Under the pieces are notes generated by a model. That model ran no database searches. It was given only the letters and a program-made list of their open reading frames with translations, and was not told where the DNA came from. A program made the position numbers and the translations under genes. This document shows positions 1 through 10,355 of a stretch of 49,950 nucleotides of DNA, in pieces; positions within the stretch are counted from its first letter, which is position 1, and each line of letters starts with the position of its first letter. The stretch is from Castellaniella caeni NBRC 101664 (GTDB lineage Bacteria; Pseudomonadota; Gammaproteobacteria; Burkholderiales; Burkholderiaceae_B), in assembly GCF_001592225.1 (NCBI RefSeq), contig NZ_BCWN01000026.1:1-49950 (forward strand), written 5' to 3'.

Positions 1-316
1 GGCGGGCTTTCTGATCGGAAAGCCCCATTCTGGGGATGCGCCCCAGGCCCCGCCAGACTGGGAAGTACGAACGGATGAAAACGTCCATGCCGCCACGCTG
101 AAAGACGCCCGTCACAACTCACTGTTTTATCCATGCGCAGATCCGATCTGATGAAGCAGATATTTGGCTGGTGCATGTTCCACAGGCCAGTTCACCTTTC
201 GCGATTGTAGAATTGGAGAGGTGGCGCGATCGCTGGGACGAGTTTGCCGTGCTGATCATGGCGCAGCTGTAGGCCTTGGGCTACTCGGACAAGGCCACAC
301 GCCCGACACCTTGCTG
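1..316. other. Gene-free left edge of the window
   Basis: I see no convincing gene here. An 8-bp inverted repeat (GGGCTTTC at 4-11, GAAAGCCC at 18-25) may be the end of a terminator whose other half lies outside the window. A run of about 57 codons without an ATG, ending in TAG near 271, reads like protein (it includes DIWLVHVPQ and ERWRDRWDEFAVLIMAQL) and could be a decayed gene remnant, but there is no start codon or ribosome site to support it. Confidence 0.4.
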
Positions 317-360
317 AAAAATAAAACGCCCGCACTCCGGAGATACTGGGAGCACGGGCG
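317..360 (-). terminator. Rho-independent terminator of the giant adhesin gene
   Basis: On the minus strand the arms CGCCCG..CTCC and GGAG..CGGGCG (plus-strand 327-338 and 349-360) form a GC-rich hairpin with a short internal mismatch. A T-rich tail (TTTTATTTTT) follows at once. It lies 28 bases past the stop codon of the adhesin gene, the expected place for its transcription terminator. Confidence 0.8.
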
Positions 361-387
361 CAAAGTCCACTGAAAGGCGGTTCAGGT

Positions 388-3300
388 TTAGTGCGAATCG
401 ACCTTCAGCTTGCCGTCGTTGATGAGGCTGTTAATCAGGGCGGACTGGCCTTCAGGCGAAGCCAGATCATGGCCCGCCGCCAAATCAGAGCGCCCTTCCA
501 GAACGATCTGCTGGTCGTAGCCATTACCTGCGGCGTTCAGGGTGCCGTGGGAACTGACATTGATGACAGTATTACTGCCTTCGACGGAGACATGCAGGTA
601 CTGGGTCAGATCGCCCGGATGAGCTTCTTCACCTTGCAGCAGGCTGCTGATATCCAGCACATCCTGATGAGTCTTGTCCATATCCCCGTGAACGCCATAC
701 GTGTCGCCCTGGCCGAAATCCTTGATCGTATCGACCGGGATTGGGCCGGTGACGGCATCGTGGCCGCCATTCGTCCATTGGTCGTTGAGTTCCCATTTGA
801 AGGTATCGTGGCCGTCGCCGCCGATCAGCGTATCGCTGTCGGCGCCGCCGATCAGGATGTCGTTACCCGCGCCACCATACAGGACGTCGTGGCCGGCGCC
901 GCCGTTCAGCGTGTCGTTACCGCCCTGGCCGAACAGGAGATCGTCGCCATCGCCGCCCAGCAGCGTATCGTCGTGGCCCTGCGAACCGTCGGAGGTGCCG
1001 AAGCTCACCGCATGCTGCTGGATGAACTGGTACACATCCGCGTTGCTGGGATCATGACCCAAGCCTTCAGCCAGGAAGGCCTTCACGGTATCCAGCCCGT
1101 TCATGTCATCTAAGCCGTCCGGCTTGTCCTTCCCTGTCCAATCCAGCCAGGACACGTTCAGTTCGTCACCGAACAAGATATCGTTGCCTGCCCCGCCATG
1201 GAGGATATCGGAACCAAGGCCCGCATGCGTGCTGTCCTGGAAGCCCTTGTCCAAGGCATTGAGCAAGTCCTGCATGCTGCTGTCCTTGCTGTCATCGACC
1301 AGGGTGACTTCGCCGATATGACCAGTCAGCGTCGTTGACCCAGAATAGCTGCCACTGCCGTTGGGCAACTGAATACTGCCATCGCCCAAAACACCCGATT
1401 CAGTCGTGTTATCGAAGAATTTGAGCTGATTCTCGGATACTCCAGCCCCGATGCCGATAGCGTAGACATCGGTCCCGGTATGTGCCAGCAAGGAATTGTA
1501 AGCATCAATGCCGGCCTGCATATCATGAGCATATGTATCCGTACCGTGTTGCGAATGCGCGCCATTCGTCATCGTCGGATCGCCGTCAGTCAGGAAGAAG
1601 GTCAGGTTGCCATAACCATCCTTAGCGTGAACGCCTGAGCCCGAGGTCTTGCCGAACCAGGTTTCCGCCGCTTCGAACGCCGCCTGATAGTTGGTGTAGT
1701 AGCCCGGATTGGAACTGCTGACCGCCAGATGGTCGATCGCGTTTTTCAAGACTTGCAGGTTGTGGGCTTCGTCGGCGCTATTCAGCACGACCGTCACAGG
1801 CGCCGCCGCCTTGCTGCCGAATCCGATCAGCGTGACGACCAGCTCGCCATCGTGGGCGGCCAGTTTGTCGGCAAACCCCGCCAGCGCCTGCTTGGCAATC
1901 GCCAGGCGATCGATGTCCTTCCCGTTCTTGCCTGCGTTGTTCTCCTGCATGCTGTAGGACAGGTCGACCAGCAGGGCAATGTTGTAGTTGCCTGCAGGAA
2001 CCGGCTCGCCCGGCACCATGCCGCCCGGATCCCCCACCAAGACGTCGTGCGAATCCGCCCCGTTGCCGGAAGCCGGCAGGGTGTCGTTGCCCGACGTGCC
2101 CACCGTCTCGGTGTAGTGGTCGATGGTGGCGGGAACTTCCGTCGTCGCGGCATCGTGGTTGGCAGATTCTACCGAGGTGACGCTGGCCTTGAGAGCGGAC
2201 AGATCAGGTGCGCTATCGCCCGCCCCAAGAGGCGCCGTCAGGTGCAGATTGCTCAGGTCAGTCCCGGCCGGGAATGTCCATGTGTGGTTGGCGCCCGCCT
2301 CGCCTACAAGATGCCCGTCACCATCGGTGAACGTGGCGTCTTTCGGCAAGCCGCCGACGGTGATCGCCGTCAGGGTTTCGCTGCCATCAGTGTCGGACAG
2401 TTGGGCCGACAGATCGACGTCGTAGGTGGCGTGACCTTCGGTGGTTTGAACAGTGGTATTGATCCCGTCTCCCCAAGTGCCACCATCACCGAATACGAGG
2501 GCTTCGATGCTTTTCAGCTCGATATATGCCTTCGTTTCATTATCAATGACTTTGAGATCCCATTGACCGTTTTTGTAAGGAGAAACAATGGTGTACTCGT
2601 CGGCACTCTTAGTGAAGTAGACGACATCATATCCAGCCTTGCCATCGATTTTCCCATCAGCGCCATTGCTAGCCTCTTTGATGTCTCCCTCGACGACAAA
2701 GATATTGCTGTATTTAGCTTGTATCGTATTCGAACCTTGATTTTTATCGCTGTTCGGATAATCGATGACCGGCACATTGCCGATGATCTTGCCATCGGAT
2801 CCAAAGCTGAATGACCCGCCGCTGAACTCAACCAAGGTGGTCTTGCTACCCTCGGTAATCACCGGCTCGCTCAGCGAGAAATGCAGCACGGGCGCGTCCG
2901 CCACCGGCGTGATGTCAATCGACAGCGTGGCCGTATCGCCGGCCGGATGACCATCCGCGCCGACGGCCTGGTAAGTCAGTTGGGCGTAGTTGTCGCTCGC
3001 GTCGCCTGCCGCGCCGCCGGACTGATTGGGCTCGGGCACGAAGCGCAGATGACTGGCGCTGCTGGCGTCGAATTGATCGCCGACCTTGACGTTGAACCAG
3101 ACATTCCCGTCTTCGGAATACTGCAGCACGCCATGTTCGGGCAGCGACGTGATGCTGATCGCCGCGCCATCGCCGCCGGTCACGCCGAAGCTGGCCCAAT
3201 TCAGGCTGATGATCGTGTCTTCATTAGCGCTGACTTCGCTGCTTTCAAGCGTGGGCAACTGAGGTGTCGTGTCAGGCAGCGTAATGTGAATCGGCACATT

Positions 3301-6300
3301 TACAGCATCGCCATCACCATCGGTGACGACAGCACCCAGATCGAGGACGGGCTGACCGTTGGAGCCATGGGAGTCGGAGCCAGATTGATACCCCAGGTCG
3401 ATCCCGACAACCGAGTAATTGCTGTCGCCAGTCATGCCAGGTTGACCCCCGGCTCCCAGCTTGATTTCATGGATGCCGTCAGGATAGCCGGTCAGGTCGA
3501 TCGTGATGAAATCAGCGGAAGATCCCGATACCGTGATGGGCGTATCGCTGCCATTGACGTAGACCAGCGCCGTTTCGCCGGTCTTCAGATCGAAAATCTT
3601 GATGTGGGCTTCGGTGGCCTTAGCATCAGAACCTGCATCAGGTTCAATGGAAAACACCAACCGCTCGCCTGCTTTACCCCAGTTGTTGTTGATTGCTGTA
3701 TTGTCATTTCCGTCGTTCTGGATGCCCAGACGACCTCCGTCTCCAGAGATACCATTAGAATGCGGCGTTCCAGAAACCCCGGACACGGTCACGGAGAACG
3801 GCGCATCACCCATATCTACCGAAACGCCACCGTGCGTGTTCGTGAACGAGGCCGAGCCCGTACCCGTCGTCACACCACCGCCACCCACGGCATCAATCGC
3901 CCCATTCACGGTCACGGTATAACTGCCATGGTCGCCGGCCCCGCCCGTCAGGCTGGGGACGATGGTCAGAATCGGAGTCTGGCTGGCATCGCCATCCTTG
4001 ACGGCGATGACACTACCGTCGGCGCGGGTCACATAGACCAGGTTGACGCCGCCGGAAGTCAACTGTACAGAGGTATCACCGACCTGCCCCATTACGGGTT
4101 GACCATCCAGGCTGGAACCGTCCGTACGGGTGATCGCCACATGCGCGCCTGCGTAATCGGCGCCCACGGAAACGCCCAGGCTGCCGGTCACGGCCGCGCC
4201 GACGTCCACACCTTCCAGGTTGACATCATGATCCACGCCCGAGATGACTTCCGGACTGTCGTCTTCGATGCGGATGGTGATGGTGCTGTCCGCCCCCGAA
4301 TGCCCGTCCGATACCGAGACCGGAATCGTCAGGTCGATGACGTCTTCCTGATTGATGCCCAGGTGATCCAACGGGCCGGATTGCGTGACTTGATAGCCCG
4401 TCACGGCGCCATCAGAATCGTGCTGCAGTTCGACTGTCAACACGACGCGATAGTCAGAGCCCGTACCAGTGTGACCAATCAAATTGCCGCTGCCATCCAG
4501 CGTCCACGAAACCGGCTGCCCCTGAGAGGAAAGCGGATGAGCGTCAGCATCGCTGGAATCTTTAGTCACCAGATCGTCGCCATCCCGATAGCCGTAGGAC
4601 ACCCCCACTCCGGTTCCCAGCGTGACCGTCAGGTCTTTCAGCGCGGTATCGGGATCGGACAGGTTGATGGCGCCGGTGGCGATCGTGGCACTGGCGTTGT
4701 CTCCAAACGGCGCATCCTGGCCATACTGCCCATTGCCGCCATCGGGGTTACCGTGCGGGGTCAGGTTTTCATCCGTGACGACGGCGCTGACGCCTTCAAC
4801 GTTGGGGTCTGCAGGGATGTCGATGCTCGGCCCCAGGTCGGGCAGATTGATCGTCAGGTGCCCTGTCGCCGGATCGCCATCGGCGTCGGTGACGGTGTAG
4901 TCGAAGACGAGATGACCATTGCCCGCCGCGCTGCCGTTGGCATCGATGGCACGGTACTGGTCAAACGTCCAGTTACCATCCTCGCCCATCGTGAAGGAAA
5001 ACACCTTCTGATGCCCATCCTGTGTGTAGGCGGTCAGGGTCAGGCCATCCTGCTCTATGGTCAGGCTGCTGTCGCCGGATTGGACGCCTGCCAAGGAGAC
5101 GGCCACGCCCAGGCCACCTGCACCGTCCGCGCCATATTGCACATCCACGTCGCCGCCCGCCGTCGCCAGCACGGTATCAGCTGCCGACTCCGAACCATGG
5201 AAAGTGATGCTCTTCAGGGCGTAGTCGCTGTTGTCTGTCTTACCGTTCTTGGTGTCATTGGAGTTGGGCGTGTCGTCCACAGCCGTGAATCGGACTTCGT
5301 CAAAAACGATACCGTCACCCGCGCTCAGGCCTGTCCTGGTGAAATCACCGCCCTGATCTGCGACCAGTAGGACGGATGTACCGACTTCCTCACCGTTCAA
5401 GTAGAAGCTGACCCGTCCCTGTTCGCCCTCTCCTTGGAAGAAAGAGGACAGTTCCACGTCGATGCTGCTGGCCGTCTTCCCGTCATCCAGATGAATGTTC
5501 AGGGATTCGGTGCCACCGCGATTACCCCAGCCACTGAAATCCCGATAACTGATTTCCGAACCCAGGGCATAGTAGGGCTCGTGATCCCCAGTATCAACGC
5601 CCAGGCCGCCAGCACCCTGCGTGATGGTAGCCGAGTGGCCGTCTTCCCAGCGACCACCATGCTTCTTCGACACATAATCGAAGCCCGTGGCGCTCAGCGT
5701 AATACCCAGGCCGTCGGACGTGAACGCTGTATTGCCGTTGGTGCCCTGCAGATGGGCAAAGTCGAAGGTAGCCGAGAAATCGCTGGCTGCAGGCTGATCC
5801 TCAGTCAATGTGGCTGTCGTCTCGTAATTCGTGGCATACGGACTGTCGTCCTCAACACGAACTGTGATGTACTGCGTGTCGGATGTACCGCCGTCGCCGT
5901 CGCTCACACTGACCGGAATCTTCAGGTTCAGCACGTCCTCGTGGGCATGCGTGCTGTCCGGGTGATCGATGGCGCCCTGCAGAGTGACCGTGTAGGTGTA
6001 TTGCTGCTCGTTGCCGCTGATCGCACCAGGATGAAGCTGAATCTGAATGATTTCCTGGTAGTCCGCCTGGCCCACTGTTCCGGTATAGCCCTGCAAGACA
6101 CCACTATCAGCATCGAAATGCCACTCGACGGCTTCGCCATGCGATGTCAGGTCATATTCCGTGCCGGTAGACAGGCTGAGGCCCTTGGCAGTACCCGCCA
6201 GCAACACAGTCGCGTCGTGCAGATCGCTATCGACATCCTTGATGGTGAAGGAGCCACCAGCAATCGCCTGATTGCTGCCATGCGTCCAATCCCCGCTGGG

Positions 6301-9300
6301 CTGGTTGTTACCGTGACCGGGGATGCCATTGTCGTAATTGGTGAGGGTCGTCAGGCCTTCTTCAGAGACGGCGGCAAACCCGCCATGCGAGCCAAAATCC
6401 AGCGTGGGCGCATCGTTGACGCCCGTCACCTTGATCGTCAGCGTGGCGGTGTCAGTGTCGCCATCGCCGTCGCGCAGGGTGTAAGTGAAGACTTCCTTGC
6501 CATTGCCGTTATCGCCGCCCAGGGCCTGCAGGGCTTCATAGCGATCGTGATTTTCAGTCGTATCCGTGACCAGTGTATAGGTGTAGCTGCCATCCGGGTG
6601 GATGGTCAGATCGCCGTATTTGCCCTCGATGGTCGTGCCGGCGCCACTATTGTCCTGCACATCCGACCCACCACCTGCGGTGGCAATATGGGAAACCTCG
6701 GCGCCATCGGCACCCGTCGTATCGCGCCCAGGATGGCCATGGCCGCTACCGCCATCCACGACATTGCCGCCCACAGAAAGGCCTTCCTCGGAAATAGAGG
6801 TGTAGTCGTTCTTGGCGTCCGGCGCATCGTCCTTGATGGTGATGTTCAGGTTCTGCTGGTTGGAATCGCCATCGCGATCCGTGGCCGTGATCTGGAACTG
6901 ATCCTGCGTCTGGTCGCCAGACACGTTCGGCGCCGAGGTCAACGTGTAGGTGTAGCTGACCGTGATGGTGCCGTCCGCCGCCTGGGAATAGCCATTCAGG
7001 ATCATCGTGCCGTACTGGGTGGTGATCGTCTGAGGATGAGCAGCGTCCAAGGCCTCCAGATCAGACCGGCTGATCTGGAAGGTCTGGTTACCATCGGCAT
7101 CCGTGTAGCCAATCTTGACCGCAGCCGAATCGCTCAGGCCGTCCAGCGCCTTGATGGTGAAGTGGGACTGCACCAAGGTATCGGCCGCATTCGGATGGCT
7201 GCCATCGGTCAGGCCGCTTTCATAGACCACGCGGTCGGTCGTGACACCCTGCACGGGTGCGCCATGATCCTTGGGCACATTGACCGTGACACCGTCGTCC
7301 TTGCCCTGGATATTGATGGTCAGGGTCGAGGTAGACGTATCGCCGTCGTTGTCGGTGATCGTGTATTCGATCTGGAAGCTTTTGGTCTCGCCCGCACCCA
7401 GGGCCTGAGTCGCCAGGCTGGAATTGTTCAGATTGAAAGTCCAGTCGCCGGGGATGAGGCCGGGCTTGAAAGTGCCGTAATCCGAGATATTGGCGCCATC
7501 GTCAACGGCGTTGCCTGAACTGTCTACTTCGACAAAAGTGCTTCCCCACGCCACCATATGCCGCAGATTGGGGCCGTCAGCGCCGAAATCGTCGTTGCTC
7601 AGGACATTGCCCCTGACATGCGTTTCCGAGTAACTGCCATCTTCCAGCACGTGGGTGGAATCCACGGAGGCCTGCGGGGCATCGTCGTGGATGGTGATCG
7701 TCAGGAGATTGCCGGTAGCCTCTGCGTCGTAGGTGTCCTTGACCACAATGGGCACCTGCAGCGTCAGGTCGTTTTCTCCGCCACCGGCAGCATGCTGAAC
7801 CGGAGCCAGCAGCTCGACCTGGTAGGAATAGCCATCCGTCGGGTTGCCATCGAGCGTGACTTTGATCACATCGCCCAGAGCGTAGAACTTGCCCAACGCC
7901 GTGATGCCGATCTGTCCAGTCAGCATTTGGCCGTCGTCAGACAGTACCCAGTGCACTGGCAAGCCGCTAGACGTCAGCGACGAGGTTGGTTCGCCCAGCG
8001 TCACGGAGGCGACCGCATCGCCCTTGTCCCCGTCGTGCACCGTAAAGGTGCCGCTGGCATTCGTATTTACCGGATCGCCGGATTCCGGGAGCCCGGCCCC
8101 ATGCGGCGGAAGAAGCCCGGCGCTCAGGCCTTCTTCGGTCACGAATGCATTGGCATTGGCGCCATCTTGACCACCGAAGGTGATCGTGGGCACGTCATTG
8201 GTGCCGTTGACGGCGAGCGTCAGCGTCGCGGTGGAGGTGTCGCCATCGGCGTCGGTCACGGTATAGGTGAAGACGTCCACATCGCCGTTGCCTTCACCCT
8301 GACCCAGGGCCTGGACGGCAAAATAACGATCGTCTTCGGGATCACTGACTAATTTATAAACATAGAAGCCATGGTCGGTGAGAAACAGGTCGCCATACGT
8401 GCCTTGAATGACAGTGCCTACACCACCGACCGCAGTGTCGCCCGAAGCGACGCCACCAGCCTGAACGCCGGTGACGGTGGTGTTGTCATCCGCGCCTAGG
8501 GAGTCCCTGCCATCGGCGGGAGATGTTTCATGCCAACCAGTAATGACGTTGCCCTTGGCGATCAGATCAGTGTCTTCTGTGACCTGATTGGCATCGTTGT
8601 TGGCAAACGGCTGGGTGTCCAGGATGTTCGCCACCAGATCTGAGGATGTGGCCCGGCCAAGCCCATCGACCACGGTGATACCGATGGTGTCGAACACGGA
8701 CTCGTCATTGCCTGTGGCCTGATTGTGCGTCTGGGCGCCATCGGACCAGTAGGTGTAATCCACGACGCCAGTGGCGGGGTTGTACCCTGTGATGTGCAGC
8801 AGCCCGCGATCGGTGTCGATCACGATGGGGTCATCTACCGAGGCACCGGCCAGTTCGGTGGCCGAGATGACACGAACAACCGGGTCAGCCGTCGAGCTGC
8901 CGCCCCCCGGGTTGGTGCCCTCGGGTGCGGACGGAGCCGATTCAGGCACGTAGGTGAACTGCAGGGAACCCAAGCCAGCTGCCGCAGAGATGGCGAACGT
9001 CCCCGAATACCCGTTATGGGTCGGCGTGTTGTCAGCGGGCGTCGAGAGCAGCGCGAAAAGGGCTGGAGATTGGGACTGGTGAGTATTGTTCTCCAAAATG
9101 GAGAACGTGCCCGGGACAATTGAGGGATCTTGCCCAGCGCCGCCCGGATTGTCATTTCCATCAGGAATATCAATCGTCGGCCCGGCGGGCACGGCAGCGT
9201 CCGCCGCCCCGGCAACCCCGCCCAACTGCACGAATTCCGGCGTTTCCACGCCCGGACGCGGATACGCCAGATCCAGCGGCGACACGGATTCTGTGATGGC

Positions 9301-9687
9301 AGCCAGACGCGTGAAGCTGGCACCACCGCCGCCACCACCAGTCAGCACCGCCGCGGTCGGGTCGAGGGTATCAAACGGGTCTTGACCCGCATCCAGCGCG
9401 GCCAGTACCTGGTCAGCCACCGGGTCAGCCGGGGGCGCCACCGCGTTGTCCGCAGGCTGCGGCTGGGCCTGGGCCAGATCGTCGGTCACGACCATGTCGG
9501 TGTTCTGGCCGACGATGACGGGAGGAACACCCGTGGCCTGCAGGGTGACGCTGGCGCCACTGTCCGTCAGGATATGGGCATCGACGGGAACCCGCATGCC
9601 TTCGTGCAGCGCAACGAGGTTGCCATCAGCATTGCGCATCCAGGCTTTGCCTGTGACGTGGGTGATGAGAACGGTATCGGTAGCCAT
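388..9687 (-). CDS. Giant RTX biofilm adhesin (LapA/BapA-like), type I secreted
   Basis: This encodes a surface adhesin of about 3099 residues, exported by the type I system encoded just upstream. I chose the ATG at 9687 (MATDTVLITH) because AGGGGA lies about 8 bases before it; the frame stays open 21 codons further. Residues 1-70 look like the retention module of LapA-type adhesins. TAAV at about 111-114, followed by a glycine run, resembles a LapG protease site. Then come many VCBS / cadherin-like / T1SS-143-type repeats (recurring DADGDTST and VTEEGL-like motifs). A lower-GC module lies at about 2290-2390. A von Willebrand A domain follows, with MIDAS motif DLSYS at about 2570. RTX nonapeptides (GGAGNDILFG type) occupy about 2820-3015, and the C-terminus resembles type I secretion target domains. 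Role: cell-surface and cell-cell adhesion in biofilm, inferred from family. LapD and LapG are not in the window. Confidence 0.93.
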   Translation of the reverse strand: MATDTVLITHVTGKAWMRNADGNLVALHEGMRVPVDAHILTDSGASVTLQATGVPPVIVGQNTDMVVTDDLAQAQPQPADNAVAPPADPVADQVLAALDAGQDPFDTLDPTAAVLTGGGGGGASFTRLAAITESVSPLDLAYPRPGVETPEFVQLGGVAGAADAAVPAGPTIDIPDGNDNPGGAGQDPSIVPGTFSILENNTHQSQSPALFALLSTPADNTPTHNGYSGTFAISAAAGLGSLQFTYVPESAPSAPEGTNPGGGSSTADPVVRVISATELAGASVDDPIVIDTDRGLLHITGYNPATGVVDYTYWSDGAQTHNQATGNDESVFDTIGITVVDGLGRATSSDLVANILDTQPFANNDANQVTEDTDLIAKGNVITGWHETSPADGRDSLGADDNTTVTGVQAGGVASGDTAVGGVGTVIQGTYGDLFLTDHGFYVYKLVSDPEDDRYFAVQALGQGEGNGDVDVFTYTVTDADGDTSTATLTLAVNGTNDVPTITFGGQDGANANAFVTEEGLSAGLLPPHGAGLPESGDPVNTNASGTFTVHDGDKGDAVASVTLGEPTSSLTSSGLPVHWVLSDDGQMLTGQIGITALGKFYALGDVIKVTLDGNPTDGYSYQVELLAPVQHAAGGGENDLTLQVPIVVKDTYDAEATGNLLTITIHDDAPQASVDSTHVLEDGSYSETHVRGNVLSNDDFGADGPNLRHMVAWGSTFVEVDSSGNAVDDGANISDYGTFKPGLIPGDWTFNLNNSSLATQALGAGETKSFQIEYTITDNDGDTSTSTLTINIQGKDDGVTVNVPKDHGAPVQGVTTDRVVYESGLTDGSHPNAADTLVQSHFTIKALDGLSDSAAVKIGYTDADGNQTFQISRSDLEALDAAHPQTITTQYGTMILNGYSQAADGTITVSYTYTLTSAPNVSGDQTQDQFQITATDRDGDSNQQNLNITIKDDAPDAKNDYTSISEEGLSVGGNVVDGGSGHGHPGRDTTGADGAEVSHIATAGGGSDVQDNSGAGTTIEGKYGDLTIHPDGSYTYTLVTDTTENHDRYEALQALGGDNGNGKEVFTYTLRDGDGDTDTATLTIKVTGVNDAPTLDFGSHGGFAAVSEEGLTTLTNYDNGIPGHGNNQPSGDWTHGSNQAIAGGSFTIKDVDSDLHDATVLLAGTAKGLSLSTGTEYDLTSHGEAVEWHFDADSGVLQGYTGTVGQADYQEIIQIQLHPGAISGNEQQYTYTVTLQGAIDHPDSTHAHEDVLNLKIPVSVSDGDGGTSDTQYITVRVEDDSPYATNYETTATLTEDQPAASDFSATFDFAHLQGTNGNTAFTSDGLGITLSATGFDYVSKKHGGRWEDGHSATITQGAGGLGVDTGDHEPYYALGSEISYRDFSGWGNRGGTESLNIHLDDGKTASSIDVELSSFFQGEGEQGRVSFYLNGEEVGTSVLLVADQGGDFTRTGLSAGDGIVFDEVRFTAVDDTPNSNDTKNGKTDNSDYALKSITFHGSESAADTVLATAGGDVDVQYGADGAGGLGVAVSLAGVQSGDSSLTIEQDGLTLTAYTQDGHQKVFSFTMGEDGNWTFDQYRAIDANGSAAGNGHLVFDYTVTDADGDPATGHLTINLPDLGPSIDIPADPNVEGVSAVVTDENLTPHGNPDGGNGQYGQDAPFGDNASATIATGAINLSDPDTALKDLTVTLGTGVGVSYGYRDGDDLVTKDSSDADAHPLSSQGQPVSWTLDGSGNLIGHTGTGSDYRVVLTVELQHDSDGAVTGYQVTQSGPLDHLGINQEDVIDLTIPVSVSDGHSGADSTITIRIEDDSPEVISGVDHDVNLEGVDVGAAVTGSLGVSVGADYAGAHVAITRTDGSSLDGQPVMGQVGDTSVQLTSGGVNLVYVTRADGSVIAVKDGDASQTPILTIVPSLTGGAGDHGSYTVTVNGAIDAVGGGGVTTGTGSASFTNTHGGVSVDMGDAPFSVTVSGVSGTPHSNGISGDGGRLGIQNDGNDNTAINNNWGKAGERLVFSIEPDAGSDAKATEAHIKIFDLKTGETALVYVNGSDTPITVSGSSADFITIDLTGYPDGIHEIKLGAGGQPGMTGDSNYSVVGIDLGYQSGSDSHGSNGQPVLDLGAVVTDGDGDAVNVPIHITLPDTTPQLPTLESSEVSANEDTIISLNWASFGVTGGDGAAISITSLPEHGVLQYSEDGNVWFNVKVGDQFDASSASHLRFVPEPNQSGGAAGDASDNYAQLTYQAVGADGHPAGDTATLSIDITPVADAPVLHFSLSEPVITEGSKTTLVEFSGGSFSFGSDGKIIGNVPVIDYPNSDKNQGSNTIQAKYSNIFVVEGDIKEASNGADGKIDGKAGYDVVYFTKSADEYTIVSPYKNGQWDLKVIDNETKAYIELKSIEALVFGDGGTWGDGINTTVQTTEGHATYDVDLSAQLSDTDGSETLTAITVGGLPKDATFTDGDGHLVGEAGANHTWTFPAGTDLSNLHLTAPLGAGDSAPDLSALKASVTSVESANHDAATTEVPATIDHYTETVGTSGNDTLPASGNGADSHDVLVGDPGGMVPGEPVPAGNYNIALLVDLSYSMQENNAGKNGKDIDRLAIAKQALAGFADKLAAHDGELVVTLIGFGSKAAAPVTVVLNSADEAHNLQVLKNAIDHLAVSSSNPGYYTNYQAAFEAAETWFGKTSGSGVHAKDGYGNLTFFLTDGDPTMTNGAHSQHGTDTYAHDMQAGIDAYNSLLAHTGTDVYAIGIGAGVSENQLKFFDNTTESGVLGDGSIQLPNGSGSYSGSTTLTGHIGEVTLVDDSKDSSMQDLLNALDKGFQDSTHAGLGSDILHGGAGNDILFGDELNVSWLDWTGKDKPDGLDDMNGLDTVKAFLAEGLGHDPSNADVYQFIQQHAVSFGTSDGSQGHDDTLLGGDGDDLLFGQGGNDTLNGGAGHDVLYGGAGNDILIGGADSDTLIGGDGHDTFKWELNDQWTNGGHDAVTGPIPVDTIKDFGQGDTYGVHGDMDKTHQDVLDISSLLQGEEAHPGDLTQYLHVSVEGSNTVINVSSHGTLNAAGNGYDQQIVLEGRSDLAAGHDLASPEGQSALINSLINDGKLKVDSH

Positions 9688-10040
9688 GTGGGTATCCCCT
9701 GTGTGAATGAGGTCGTGCCGGGGCGCGTGAGGCGCTTTGACGGCAATCATGGGGAGAATGCTACAGATGGAAAGAAGTGCTGCCTATTGTCGTGTCAGCC
9801 AATAGGGCAGGGATTTGGAGCAAGCAATAACCGGGATGGGCATGTCGGTTGAGCGCGCTATTTGCATCCCTTGGCAGGGCTGCCAGTTGGCTGCGATTGC
9901 TGCGGTTCGGACAATGGGCATCCCTCTATCTGGATGCCGACCATGCCTGACCTCAAGTACATCGTTGCTCATGCGGAGAGTTTGCTCATAAGCACCCGCC
10001 CGAAGTTGGTTATGGCTCCCCGACCGCGTTTTGCTTTCTT
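9688..10040. other. Intergenic region between adhesin and brnTA
   Basis: This stretch separates the divergent adhesin and brnT genes and should hold the adhesin promoter. I find no box pair on the minus strand good enough to name. Small open frames here have no ribosome site and no recognisable protein features. Confidence 0.5.
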
Positions 10041-10056
10041 CTACACAAAAGTGTAG
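10041..10056. promoter_or_regulatory. Candidate operator of the brnTA pair
   Basis: A perfect palindrome, CTACAC-AAAA-GTGTAG, ends 5 bases before the brnT start codon. BrnA antitoxins are DNA-binding proteins that repress their own operon, so a palindrome abutting the toxin gene is a good candidate site. Binding is inferred from position and symmetry only. Confidence 0.55.
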
Positions 10057-10061
10057 TCTGA

Positions 10062-10355
10062 ATGAAGATTTCAGGTTTCGATTGGGATGCCGGAAATTGG
10101 CCTAAATGTGGCAAGCATGGCGTTTCTCGGGAAGAAATTGAATACATGCTCAAGTCGGCGCGAATAGCACCGGACGCTACGCACTCGCAGCAAGAGCCAC
10201 GGTATATTGCGGTGGGTCGCAATCCTCAGGGGCGTCCAATGTTCGTCGCCTTCGCGCTCAGGCAATGGGGTGATCGGCTGTCCATCCGCCCAATCAGTGC
10301 GCGCTACATGCATGCTCGGGAGGCAAACCGTTATGAAGAAAGTTCCTCAATTTGA
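10062..10355 (+). CDS. brnT: BrnT family toxin (type II toxin-antitoxin, RelE-like RNase)
   Basis: The 97-residue product matches the BrnT/DUF497 pattern: FDWDxxN near the start, KHGVSREEIE, then GRPMFVAFALR and IRPISARYMHAREANRY. These toxins are small RelE-fold ribonucleases that stop translation. The gene precedes and overlaps brnA by 23 bases, the usual toxin-first order for this family. It lies between the adhesin and its secretion genes but on the opposite strand, so it is a separate transcription unit. Confidence 0.9.
   Translation: MKISGFDWDAGNWPKCGKHGVSREEIEYMLKSARIAPDATHSQQEPRYIAVGRNPQGRPMFVAFALRQWGDRLSIRPISARYMHAREANRYEESSSI

Noticed and set aside
2881-7518. Long plus-strand open frames of 829 and 694 codons opposite the adhesin
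   Set aside because: They are antisense frames kept open by the codon bias and GC content of the repetitive adhesin gene. They have no recognisable domain and no ribosome site.
388-9687. RTX cytolysin rather than adhesin
   Set aside because: The retention-type N-terminus, the dominance of VCBS-like repeats, the von Willebrand A domain and the absence of an acyltransferase gene favour an adhesin.
9862-10056. A 64-codon plus-strand frame before brnT
   Set aside because: It has no family resemblance or ribosome site and ends in the candidate operator.
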